NCBI RefSeq assembly: GCF_001431295.2
Contig: NZ_LKAJ02000001.1
Span: forward strand, 248,001 to 312,000
DNA: 64,000 nt
Direction: 5' to 3'
DNA from: Candidatus Berkiella aquae
GTDB lineage: Bacteria > Pseudomonadota > Gammaproteobacteria > Berkiellales > Berkiellaceae
The notes under the pieces: model-generated
Told to the model about the DNA's origin: nothing
The model's database searches: none
The model's input: only the letters and a program-made list of their open reading frames with translations
Program-made: the position numbers and the translations under genes
Part shown: positions 29,707-38,625 of the stretch, piece by piece
How positions within the stretch are numbered: position 1 is the first letter of the stretch
How the letters are laid out: each line of letters begins with the position of its first letter

Positions 29707-31818
29707 GTGTTTGCATTTACCGATTTAAGAGATGAACTGGCGCTATATTTACCCCCTGAACAAGTCGAAGAAATTACCCATGCGTACCTGCTTGCAGAAA
29801 AAGCGCATGAGGGGCAAAAACGTTATACAGGTGAACCCTACATTTCACACCCTGTCGAAGTCGCACGTATTTTGGCAGGGCTGCATATGGATTATCAATG
29901 CATCATGGCGGCAATGCTTCATGATGTGATTGAAGATACGGCGATTGATAAATCAGCTATCGTTGCTCGCTTTGGTGAGAAGGTTGCAGAGCTTGTTGAT
30001 GGCGTTAGCAAATTAAAACAAATTAAATTTGAAAGTCGAGAACAAGCACAAGCCGAAAATTTCCGCAAAATGATGTTAGCAATGGCGCAAGATATACGCG
30101 TCATTTTGATAAAATTAGCAGACCGCTTACATAATATGCGCACATTAGCGTGTTTACCTGCGCCCAAAAGAAGACGAATTGCGCTTGAAACACTTGAGAT
30201 CTATGCGCCCATTGCCCATCGCTTAGGCATTAACCATATGCGAGTCGAATTCGAAGATTTAGGCTTTGCTTCGTTATATCCTTTGCGTTATCGCGTTTTA
30301 AAAGAATCGGTTAAACGTGCACGCGGCAATCGTAAGGCCTTAATTCATACCATCGAAAGTGAAATAAAAAAGCGACTCAATGAAGCAGGACTAGTCCAAG
30401 GCACGATTTGGGGCAGAGAAAAGCATCTGTATAGCTTGTATAAAAAAATGCATCAAAAACGTTTGTCATTGTCAGAGGTGATGGATGTTTATGCCTTTCG
30501 TATTGTTGTTGATAAAATGTCCGATGCTTATCTTGCATTGGGTGTGGTGCATAGTATCTATCGCCCCATTGCGCGACGTTTTAAAGATTATATTGCCATT
30601 CCTAAAGCGAATGGTTATCAATCATTACATACAACACTTATTGGTCCACATGGTGTGCCCATCGAAGTGCAAATTCGTACGCAGGAAATGGAACATTTAG
30701 CAGAAAATGGTATTGCAGCACATTGGTTATATAAGACGACCGAAAAAGAAACGTCTCAAGTTCATACCAAAGAATGGTTAAAAGATTTATTGGAGCTGCA
30801 AAAGCATACTGGAAATCCAATCGAATTCATTGAAAATGTAAAGGTCGATTTATTCTCAGAAGCCGTTTACGTTTTTACGCCTAAAGGAACCATTTTTTCA
30901 TTGCCGCAAGGGGCGACGCCAGTCGATTTTGCTTATATGGTGCATACGGATATTGGCAATGCATGTGTTGGTTGTAAAATTGATAGACGGTTAGCACCCT
31001 TAAGCACCAGGCTACGTAGTGGTCAGACGATTGAAGTCATTACCGCAACCGGCGCTCATCCCAATCCTGCCTGGCTGACTTTCGCGGTTACGGGTAAAGC
31101 GCGCAATAATATTCGCCATTGGCTCAAGAGTCAGCAATCTGCAGAATCACAAGCATTAGGCAAAAGATTACTCAATAGTATATTGGTCGAGACAAATCAG
31201 TCGTTAGATAATTTCTCGACCAAGAGCTTGGAAGATGCCGTTAAAGATATGGGATTGCGAACGGTTGAGGAACTTTATGAGGATGTTGGCTTAGGTAAAC
31301 GAATGGCGCCTTTAGTTGTAAAAAGGTTGCTTGCTTCGATACAAGCCGTTGACGGTGTTGAAAGCAAACGACAAACAAAACCACTTACCATTAAGGGAAC
31401 AGAGGGGTTAGTTGTTACTTATGCAAAATGTTGTTATCCCATTCCAGGAGATTTAATTGTTGGTAGTCTTGCACAAGGGCAAGGTGTTGTCATTCATAAA
31501 GAACGTTGTCATAAGATTGCTAGACTCAAAAAGATCAGCCATGAGTACATTAATGTTGCTTGGGAAGATAAAGTCGTTGGTGAATTTCAAGTTCCCGTTG
31601 TGGTAGATGTTGTGAATGGGCGAGGTGTACTTGCCTCTTTAGCCAATGCGATTGCTGATTCTAATGCAAATATCATTAATGTTCATGTTGATGAAAGAGA
31701 TGGATCACATAATACCGTTAAATTCATTGTCTCGGTTCGAAATCGTTCCCATTTGGCAAGAATCATGCGTCGCTTGAGAATGGTCAATGAAGTAACGCGC
31801 ATTACTCGCGGAAAATAA
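29707..31818 (+). CDS. spoT: Bifunctional (p)ppGpp synthetase/hydrolase SpoT
   Basis: 703 residues from GTG 29707; AGAGG at 29696-29700 is correctly spaced for this start and abuts the alternative TTG at 29701. Domains in order: HD hydrolase (~20-190) with the intact MLHDVIEDT motif, synthetase (~240-360) with AIPKANGYQSLHTT, TGS (~385-450, VFTPKGTIFSLPQGATPVDF), a helical region, and a C-terminal ACT domain. An intact HD motif indicates hydrolysis as well as synthesis. It controls the stringent response. trmH, often found between spoT and recG, is absent here. Confidence 0.96.
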   Translation: MFAFTDLRDELALYLPPEQVEEITHAYLLAEKAHEGQKRYTGEPYISHPVEVARILAGLHMDYQCIMAAMLHDVIEDTAIDKSAIVARFGEKVAELVDGVSKLKQIKFESREQAQAENFRKMMLAMAQDIRVILIKLADRLHNMRTLACLPAPKRRRIALETLEIYAPIAHRLGINHMRVEFEDLGFASLYPLRYRVLKESVKRARGNRKALIHTIESEIKKRLNEAGLVQGTIWGREKHLYSLYKKMHQKRLSLSEVMDVYAFRIVVDKMSDAYLALGVVHSIYRPIARRFKDYIAIPKANGYQSLHTTLIGPHGVPIEVQIRTQEMEHLAENGIAAHWLYKTTEKETSQVHTKEWLKDLLELQKHTGNPIEFIENVKVDLFSEAVYVFTPKGTIFSLPQGATPVDFAYMVHTDIGNACVGCKIDRRLAPLSTRLRSGQTIEVITATGAHPNPAWLTFAVTGKARNNIRHWLKSQQSAESQALGKRLLNSILVETNQSLDNFSTKSLEDAVKDMGLRTVEELYEDVGLGKRMAPLVVKRLLASIQAVDGVESKRQTKPLTIKGTEGLVVTYAKCCYPIPGDLIVGSLAQGQGVVIHKERCHKIARLKKISHEYINVAWEDKVVGEFQVPVVVDVVNGRGVLASLANAIADSNANIINVHVDERDGSHNTVKFIVSVRNRSHLARIMRRLRMVNEVTRITRGK

Positions 31819-31830
31819 TGGACTCAGTAA

Positions 31831-33918
31831 TTGCAAACAGAAGTATCATTTGATTGGTTTTCGCCCATTGCCTCACTAAAAGGGGTTGGTGAGAAAATAG
31901 CAGAAAAACTTGTTAAATTACAAATTTTCACCATGGGTGATTTATTGCTTCATTGCCCTTTTCGTTATGAAGATCGTACTCATCTAACACCGATAAAGGA
32001 TTTGCAAGCAGAAAAAACTTGTGTGATCCAAGGCAAGATTTTGCATAGCAAAGTTGAAAATTTCCGAAAAAAACGTTGTGTTTTAACCATGTCTGATGAA
32101 TCAGGCGGTATGGTTCAAGTTGTTTTTTTTCATTATCTTGCACAAAAACCATGGAAAATAGGAGGGATTTTACGCTGTTATGGTCAAATAAAAGCACAGT
32201 CCCATTTTTTGCAGATGGTGCACCCAGAAGTTGAATTCATTGATGATAATAATTCATCGATGCCTTCAACATTGACAGCGGTTTATCCAACGGTTGCTGG
32301 ATTATCACAAGCATGGTTGCGCAAAACCATTGGTAAGTTATTAGATACCTACCGCCTACGATTTAAAAATCAAACAGATATTTTTGTCAATCATCTTGAA
32401 AAATTGGCGATGCAAACTTGGGTCGATGCATTATGTAATATTCATCAACCAACCAGTGATATGGATATTGCAGCATTAACCAATAGAAAGCATGCAGCGT
32501 ATACGCGTCTGATTGCAGAAGAATTATTTGCACATCAATCAAGCTTAGCACGTCTTCGACAACAAACGAATCAACAACGCGCAACGAAACTACCGCAGCA
32601 TCAAACATCCTATCAAGCATTTTTAACAACCTTACCCTTTTCACTCACCGATGCACAGATGAATGTTTGGCAGGATATTACGCAAGATTTGGCAAAAGAG
32701 ACACCCATGATGCGTTTAGTGCAGGGGGATGTAGGATGTGGCAAAACCATTGTAGCAGGATTGGCAGCATTACAAGCGATTGCCAATGGAACACAAGTTG
32801 CGATTATGGCGCCAACAGAAATTCTTGCTGAACAACATTTATCCCACTTTATTGAATGGTTTAGACCATTGGGATATCGCTGTGAATTATTGGTCAGTAA
32901 AATGAAAAGTAAAGAAAAGCGGAATATCAAAGAAAATATAACGCTTGGGTTGACGCATATTATTATTGGAACCCATGCCTTATTTCAAGAAGATATTCAA
33001 TTTCATCATTTAGGCCTAGCGATTATTGATGAACAACATCGTTTTGGGGTGCATCAACGATTAGCACTGCAAGCAAAAGGGGTCAGTGCTATCAATCCTT
33101 GCCATCCCCATCAATTGATCATGACCGCAACACCTATCCCTCGTACCTTAGCCATGAGCCAATACTCACACTTAGATATTTCAGTGATTGATAGCTTGCC
33201 TCCTGGGAGACAACCTATAACCACATTAACTATCTCGCAAAGCCGCCGTGATGAAATGATTGAACGTATGAGACATGTCTGTCAAAAAGGTCAGCAAATC
33301 TATTGGGTTTGCGCATTAATAGAAGAATCAGAAATACTGACATGCCAAGCTGCAGAGGTTGCTGCACAAACATTACAGGAAGCGATGCCTGAATATAAAA
33401 TAGGTCTTGTGCATGGTCGGTTAGATCCCGATGAAAAAGAAGCTATCATGCAAGCTTTTTACCGTAATGAAATTGCTGTTTTAGTTGCAACGACTGTGAT
33501 AGAAGTCGGTGTGAATGTACCTAATGCAACATTAATGGTCATTGAAAATCCTGAGCGCTTTGGCTTAGCACAATTGCATCAGTTACGAGGGCGGGTTGGC
33601 AGAGGCAATGAAGCAAGTTTTTGCATCTTGTTATATGGCTCATTAAGCAAAATGGCAAAAGAGCGCCTTAGTATTTTAAGAGATAATATTGATGGTTTTA
33701 TTATTGCTGAGGCAGATCTTGCTATGCGTGGACCTGGTGAAATATTAGGTACCAAACAGACAGGGGCTATTTCTTTTAAAATTGCTGATTTGCAGCGCGA
33801 TCAAGCTGTATTAGAATCCATCACTGAACAAGCGCAAAAGCTGCAATTATTACCTGCACACTATATAGATCGCCTTATCACAAAATGGCTTGGTTTTCAT
33901 GACTATACTAAAGCATGA
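31831..33918 (+). CDS. recG: ATP-dependent DNA helicase RecG
   Basis: 695 residues from TTG 31831, close to E. coli RecG (693); an in-frame stop lies just upstream, and the next ATG would remove the start of the wedge domain, so TTG is the likely start. An N-terminal wedge/OB-fold (~60-150) precedes the SF2 helicase core: Walker A GDVGCGKT (~302), DEQH box IIDEQHRFG (~399), motif III TATPIPRT, and motif VI LHQLRGRVGRG. It reverses stalled forks and processes branched DNA. Confidence 0.96.
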   Translation: MQTEVSFDWFSPIASLKGVGEKIAEKLVKLQIFTMGDLLLHCPFRYEDRTHLTPIKDLQAEKTCVIQGKILHSKVENFRKKRCVLTMSDESGGMVQVVFFHYLAQKPWKIGGILRCYGQIKAQSHFLQMVHPEVEFIDDNNSSMPSTLTAVYPTVAGLSQAWLRKTIGKLLDTYRLRFKNQTDIFVNHLEKLAMQTWVDALCNIHQPTSDMDIAALTNRKHAAYTRLIAEELFAHQSSLARLRQQTNQQRATKLPQHQTSYQAFLTTLPFSLTDAQMNVWQDITQDLAKETPMMRLVQGDVGCGKTIVAGLAALQAIANGTQVAIMAPTEILAEQHLSHFIEWFRPLGYRCELLVSKMKSKEKRNIKENITLGLTHIIIGTHALFQEDIQFHHLGLAIIDEQHRFGVHQRLALQAKGVSAINPCHPHQLIMTATPIPRTLAMSQYSHLDISVIDSLPPGRQPITTLTISQSRRDEMIERMRHVCQKGQQIYWVCALIEESEILTCQAAEVAAQTLQEAMPEYKIGLVHGRLDPDEKEAIMQAFYRNEIAVLVATTVIEVGVNVPNATLMVIENPERFGLAQLHQLRGRVGRGNEASFCILLYGSLSKMAKERLSILRDNIDGFIIAEADLAMRGPGEILGTKQTGAISFKIADLQRDQAVLESITEQAQKLQLLPAHYIDRLITKWLGFHDYTKA

Positions 33919-33948
33919 CATCGTTTTGAAAACACTAAGGATAGTCTT

Positions 33949-34833
33949 ATGCAAGAGAGACTATTTGATTTAATTGGCGCTAAATTGGGTTGGGGCGCAC
34001 AAAATCATTTAACTCAACAAGGGCCTGAAGTTTTTAAAGATTTTGCAACAATGCCAAAAATATCGTGGCGTTCAATGCTAAGCCCTTCTGTTTCTTATGA
34101 AAATAATCTCAAATTGAATTATCCAGAGCGCTTACAGCAAGTTTATGGATTATGCGAAAAACTAGCTAGCGAAGTTCAGCAAACAATAGCCTCAAAGCAT
34201 TATCCATTAGTGATTGGGGGCGATCATGCGATGGCTATTGGCACTTGGAGTGGTGCTGTTCATGCATTGGCAGCTTCACAAGCTTTTGGATTAATCTGGA
34301 TTGATGCTCATATGGATTCACATACCCCACAAACAACCCCCTCAATGGCTATCCATGGTATGCCATTAGCGGTGTTAATGGGATATGGCGAGTCGGCATT
34401 AACCCATCTTGCAGGGCCAAGTCCCAAATTAAATCCTCGCCATGTTGTCTTGATTGGGGTGCGTAGTTTTGAACAAGGGGAAGCTGCGTTATTAAAAGAG
34501 TTAAATGTTACTGTTTATTACATGGACGATGTGAAGAAATTAGGTGTTAAAACCGTATTTGAGAAAGCCTTACAACAGGTAACTCAAGGCACTAAAGCAT
34601 TTGGCGTGAGTGTTGATTTAGATGCATTTGATCCCGCCTTGGCTCCTGGGGTTGGTACGCCAGAACCAGATGGCTTGCCTACAAAAGAAGTATTGGCTGC
34701 GTTAAAAGAAATTTCGAGTCACCCTCTTTTTTGTGCGTTAGAGATTGCAGAATTGAACCCTAATAAAGATAGTGACAATAAGACACTTATCTTAACTCAG
34801 AATATAGTGGAAAGTGTGGTAAAACATGAATAA
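33949..34833 (+). CDS. rocF: Arginase
   Basis: 294 residues. Ureohydrolase metal motifs are GGDHAMAIG (~88), WIDAHMDSHTP (~114, the DAHxD ligand set) and SVDLDAFDPALAPGVGTPEP (~219, with DxD). The IHGMPLAVLMG segment after the second motif matches arginases rather than agmatinases. It splits arginine into ornithine and urea using two Mn ions. The next gene, ornithine aminotransferase, overlaps it by 8 bases, so the pair forms an arginine-to-glutamate-semialdehyde route. No urease is seen here. Confidence 0.93.
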   Translation: MQERLFDLIGAKLGWGAQNHLTQQGPEVFKDFATMPKISWRSMLSPSVSYENNLKLNYPERLQQVYGLCEKLASEVQQTIASKHYPLVIGGDHAMAIGTWSGAVHALAASQAFGLIWIDAHMDSHTPQTTPSMAIHGMPLAVLMGYGESALTHLAGPSPKLNPRHVVLIGVRSFEQGEAALLKELNVTVYYMDDVKKLGVKTVFEKALQQVTQGTKAFGVSVDLDAFDPALAPGVGTPEPDGLPTKEVLAALKEISSHPLFCALEIAELNPNKDSDNKTLILTQNIVESVVKHE

Positions 34834-36025
34834 TCAAGAATGGATTGCTAAAGAAGAAAAACATTGTGCCCATAATTATCATCCCTTACCCATTGTGCTG
34901 ACCAAAGGCCAGGGTGTTTGGCTTTGGGATATTGAAGGAAAACGTTATTTAGATATGATGTCAGCTTATTCTGCTATTAGTTTAGGACACTCACATCCTA
35001 AATTAATTTCTGTATTGAAAGAACAAGCGGAAAGACTCTGTGTTGTATCTAGAGCATTTCATGCAGATACGTTACAGCCATTTCTAGAGAAATTATGCAC
35101 TGTTAGTGGAATGGATATGGCATTACCGATGAATTCGGGTGCAGAAGCGGTTGAAACCGCATTGAAAGCAGCACGGCGCTTTGGTTATGAACAAAAGAGC
35201 ATTCCTGATAATCAAGGAGAAATTATTGTTGCTAGAGATAATTTTCATGGACGCACGATTAGTATTATTAGCTTTTCAACAGAAAAAGCCTACCAAGAAC
35301 ATTTTGGACCGCTGACGCCAGGATTTGTAACAATACCATTTGGTAATAGTGAAGCCTTAAAACGAGCGATTACCCAAAATACCTGTGCTTTTCTCGTAGA
35401 ACCTATTCAAGGTGAAGCGGGTATTCAAATTCCACCTAAAGGTTGGCTCAAAGAATGCGAAGAGATTTGTCGTGCAGAAAACATCTTATTCATTCTAGAT
35501 GAGATACAGTCCGGGTTAGGAAGAACGGGAAAAATGTTTGCCTTCGAGCATGAAGATGTGCAACCTGATGGATTAATTTTAGGTAAAGCATTGGGAGGCG
35601 GTATTTTACCGGTATCCGCATTCTTAGCAAGAAAAGAAGTCATGGATGTTTTTGCGCCAGGCACTCATGGATCAACGTTTGGCGGTAATCCACTTGCTGC
35701 TAAAATTGGACTCGCTACACTTGGAGTCTTTGAGGATGAAGACATTGTTAAAAATAGTTTTGAGATGGGAAATATTTTATTACAAGCGTTACGTACAATT
35801 AAACATCCATTAATTAAAGAAGTGCGTGGAAGGGGATTATGGATTGGAGTTGAGATAAATAAACCTAATGTTGCTCGAGCTATTTGTGAGAAGATGATGA
35901 CATTAGGTGTTTTAGCGAAGGAAACGCATGATACGGTTATTCGTTTTGCGCCGCCACTTATTATCAAAGAAAACGAAATTGATTTTGCGGTAGCGCAGTT
36001 TGCGAAAGCGTTAGAGGAGTTCTAA
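34826..36025 (+). CDS. rocD: Ornithine aminotransferase
   Basis: 399 residues, the length of bacterial RocD. Class III aminotransferase motifs are LPMNSGAEAVETALKAARR (~98-116), the PLP-phosphate contacts near FHGRT (~139), FILDEIQSGLGRTG (~222) and the PLP-lysine motif LGKALGGG (~252). It converts ornithine and 2-oxoglutarate to glutamate 5-semialdehyde and glutamate. The 8-base overlap with arginase makes this assignment stronger than acetylornithine aminotransferase. Confidence 0.92.
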   Translation: MNNQEWIAKEEKHCAHNYHPLPIVLTKGQGVWLWDIEGKRYLDMMSAYSAISLGHSHPKLISVLKEQAERLCVVSRAFHADTLQPFLEKLCTVSGMDMALPMNSGAEAVETALKAARRFGYEQKSIPDNQGEIIVARDNFHGRTISIISFSTEKAYQEHFGPLTPGFVTIPFGNSEALKRAITQNTCAFLVEPIQGEAGIQIPPKGWLKECEEICRAENILFILDEIQSGLGRTGKMFAFEHEDVQPDGLILGKALGGGILPVSAFLARKEVMDVFAPGTHGSTFGGNPLAAKIGLATLGVFEDEDIVKNSFEMGNILLQALRTIKHPLIKEVRGRGLWIGVEINKPNVARAICEKMMTLGVLAKETHDTVIRFAPPLIIKENEIDFAVAQFAKALEEF

Positions 36026-36531
36026 TGCTTTCGTTTCTGATGAGGGCTTTGCTTGGCTGCTGTCGGTTTAAATGCCGGTTTTGTCGTTAATTCTTGTTTA
36101 GATCTAGGTTCTGGGCTCATTGCATGACTGCTTGCTTGGTGTTGCCAAGCTTTAAATGTATCGGTCCATAATTGGGTTAATATTCGCGCTGATGTTAGCA
36201 TTTGGGCATTCATACCTAGATACGGTTTTTGCCAATTCATTCTCGTGTATCTGTATAATGTTTGAGGTTGCTGTCTTAATTCCATACAGTGCGTGAACCA
36301 ACGTGCATTTTCATGTGCTGCTTGCTGCAATGACCATTGTTGCCAGGTTAGCCAGTCCCACCATCCTTGCCAAAAATGTTGTTGTATCGCTTGATAGTTT
36401 TGTAACCATTCTTGGTTAAAAGTGGCATAGGGATGATACGGATCATTTTCCAACGTAGGCATATGAAAGCCTGGAAATGCATTCTTCATTACATTAAAAG
36501 GATCAAAGGGTAACTTAGCATGTAGATTCAT
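36022..36531 (-). CDS. Small Trp-rich phasin-like protein
   Basis: 169 residues; family assignment weak. The N-terminus (LPFDPFNVMKNAFPGFHMP) resembles phasin-type granule proteins, and a helical region with many Trp and Gln (~45-120) follows. The tail (~135-169) is basic and Pro/Lys-rich, reminiscent of DNA- or granule-binding tails. Its end overlaps rocD by 4 bases on the opposite strand. AAGG eight bases before the ATG supports the start. Nothing else in the window concerns polyhydroxyalkanoate metabolism. Confidence 0.55.
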   Translation of the reverse strand: MNLHAKLPFDPFNVMKNAFPGFHMPTLENDPYHPYATFNQEWLQNYQAIQQHFWQGWWDWLTWQQWSLQQAAHENARWFTHCMELRQQPQTLYRYTRMNWQKPYLGMNAQMLTSARILTQLWTDTFKAWQHQASSHAMSPEPRSKQELTTKPAFKPTAAKQSPHQKRKH

Positions 36532-36648
36532 GATTTATACCTTATGGCGAAATCTTAAAGAACGACTACCTTATAAGTTTAATCTAACTTTGCAATGCAG
36601 CAATTGAAATTATTTATGCTGCAAACAAGCACAGTTAAAGAGGTTTGC

Positions 36649-37599
36649 ATGAATCAATATAGTGCTTATGCGTTATTAGCTTTAGCACAAGCTGCAATTG
36701 CGGTGAATGTTGTTGTGGGAAAATTTGTGATAGAAGCACAAATGCCCATTTTTGTATTTCTTGGCGTACGTTTTTTGATTAGTAGTGTATTTTTGAGCGT
36801 GTTGATGGTATTAGGAAGAATATCGCTGATTTCACCAACGCATCCCACAAGAAGACTTGAAAAGCGAGATTGGATTTTTTTATTAGGTCAAGCAATGACG
36901 GGGGGCTTTTTATTTAATTATTTATTCTTTTGGGGAATTGAATCAACGACGGCAACCTCTGCCGGTATTATTAGTAGTACGTTACCTGCATTTTTAGCGA
37001 TTGCCGCTTTCATTGTATTACAAGAAAAATTTACACGCTTAAAAGTGTTTGGCATTATCTTGGCTATTCTGGGTATTATTGTAATCAATTTAGATAATGG
37101 CACTGATCCTGATGCCGTGACCGGCAGTTTTTTTGGAGATTTTTTAGTACTGTTAGCTATTTTACCCGAAGCGCTGTATTCCATTTTTAACAAATGCATT
37201 AGCCATCGTGTCACACCTTTAGGGAGCGCATGTGTTGTCAATTGGATGATTTTTTTGTTGATATTGCCTTTATGTTTGGGATCATTAGAAAATGTAGATA
37301 TGTCAGCTTTCCCGGATCATTATTGGGGTTTAATTGCCATAGGGAGTTTGTGTGGCGCATTTTTTTACTGGGCATGGGGAAAGGGATTACAAATTATCCC
37401 AGCCAGTACTGCGGCAATATTTGGTGGTGTATTACCAGTGGTGATTTCTTTACTGGGCTATTTTTTCCTAAATGAAATTTTTGGATGGTATGATTTGTGT
37501 GGCATGCTCTTGGTATTTGCTTCCATTGCTACAGGGGTTGAAAGGAAGCCTAGAAAAAAGATAGCAGTAAAAAATATTGGTCACAGTTATGAGCTGTAA
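36649..37599 (+). CDS. DMT-superfamily transporter (EamA)
   Basis: 316 residues from ATG 36649 with AGAGG upstream (a longer frame to 36595 lacks support). Ten membrane helices in two EamA repeats: the first includes NVVVGKFVIEAQMPIFVFLG and SAGIISSTLPAFLAIAAFIV; the second includes ASTAAIFGGVLPVVISLLGY. The family exports or imports amino acids and other metabolites; the substrate is unknown. The gene sits between arginine catabolism and the ankyrin gene, with which its 3' end overlaps by 13 bases. Confidence 0.88.
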   Translation: MNQYSAYALLALAQAAIAVNVVVGKFVIEAQMPIFVFLGVRFLISSVFLSVLMVLGRISLISPTHPTRRLEKRDWIFLLGQAMTGGFLFNYLFFWGIESTTATSAGIISSTLPAFLAIAAFIVLQEKFTRLKVFGIILAILGIIVINLDNGTDPDAVTGSFFGDFLVLLAILPEALYSIFNKCISHRVTPLGSACVVNWMIFLLILPLCLGSLENVDMSAFPDHYWGLIAIGSLCGAFFYWAWGKGLQIIPASTAAIFGGVLPVVISLLGYFFLNEIFGWYDLCGMLLVFASIATGVERKPRKKIAVKNIGHSYEL

Positions 37600-38597
37600 C
37601 CAAACGATTTTTTTACCAGCTCTACTTTATCAGGTAAAGAAGAAATTGTTTCTACAGATTGTTGAGACGAACTAATGACGTTATATCGAAAAAAAATACT
37701 ATCTTGACAGACAGGAGGTAACATCGTTATTTCGCTTGGGAAACTTGTGGTATTTTCACTTATGTATTGTACGCATAAGTTGTAAAGGGTTGGAAATTTT
37801 GATTTGATAAGTTCTACTGAGAATTCGAGATTACCAAAAGCACTTGCATGTTGGTCAGGAGTAAAACCTTCGCTACATTTTTGGTTTAATGCCGGCCTTA
37901 AGCAACAGAAAAGCTCTAATAAGCTATTCTTTATTGAAGAATCCAGGGTAGAATTCTGGGCTAAATAATGTAAAGGGATTCTTTCTTGCCTATCTTGAGC
38001 ATTAACATCGGCTTTTGCCATTAGCAATAATATAATGCAATCGGTATGGCCTTGAAAGCAGGCTAAATGTAAGGGAGTTTGTTGCTCACAATTAGATAAA
38101 TTAATATTGGCACGATGTTTAATAAGTAATTCTAAAGCCTGGCTGCTACCGTTAAATGCAGCAAGATATGCAGCAGACTCACCGAGAGTGGTTGTTATAT
38201 TAATGTCAAGTGTGGGCTTATATTGTAACAAAGCATAAAGATGAGTGTAACGGTTGTAAAAAGCAAGATAATGCAAAGCACCAAAGCCGTCCTGATTGGG
38301 TAGAGAAGCATCCGCATGATGTTCCAAAAAATAATTAAAAATATTGGCACTACACCCTTCTTTGGCGGCATGATGAAATAAAGTGTTGTGATTCGCATCA
38401 TGTGATTTCAGTAAACCAGGATTATTATTGAGAGTCTGAATGATAAACCCATCATCTCGCAATTTAAGTGCATCTACGACATTGTTAAATACTGTTTGAT
38501 CATCTGAAGAAGTGGGCCAATAACCTTGCATAATCTGAGTAACCTGTGTACATGTTAAATTATATCGAATGTTATCACGCAAACTAACTATGGTCAA
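37587..38597 (-). CDS. Ankyrin-repeat protein
   Basis: 336 residues if the TTG at 38597 is used; an ATG at 38531 would give 314. About five ankyrin repeats span ~66-235, including HNTLFHHAAKEGC, GFGALHYLAFYNR, GESAAYLAAFNGSSQALELL, QTPLHLACFQGHTDCIILLL and ERIPLHYLAQN. No signal peptide or membrane helix. Ankyrin proteins in intracellular bacteria often act on host proteins, which is inference here. It lies 28 bases downstream of the 2H phosphoesterase gene on the same strand and may be co-transcribed with it. Confidence 0.85.
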   Translation of the reverse strand: MTIVSLRDNIRYNLTCTQVTQIMQGYWPTSSDDQTVFNNVVDALKLRDDGFIIQTLNNNPGLLKSHDANHNTLFHHAAKEGCSANIFNYFLEHHADASLPNQDGFGALHYLAFYNRYTHLYALLQYKPTLDINITTTLGESAAYLAAFNGSSQALELLIKHRANINLSNCEQQTPLHLACFQGHTDCIILLLMAKADVNAQDRQERIPLHYLAQNSTLDSSIKNSLLELFCCLRPALNQKCSEGFTPDQHASAFGNLEFSVELIKSKFPTLYNLCVQYISENTTSFPSEITMLPPVCQDSIFFRYNVISSSQQSVETISSLPDKVELVKKSFGYSS

Positions 38598-38625
38598 AGG
38601 TATTATTGGCCTGATAAATGGTACT

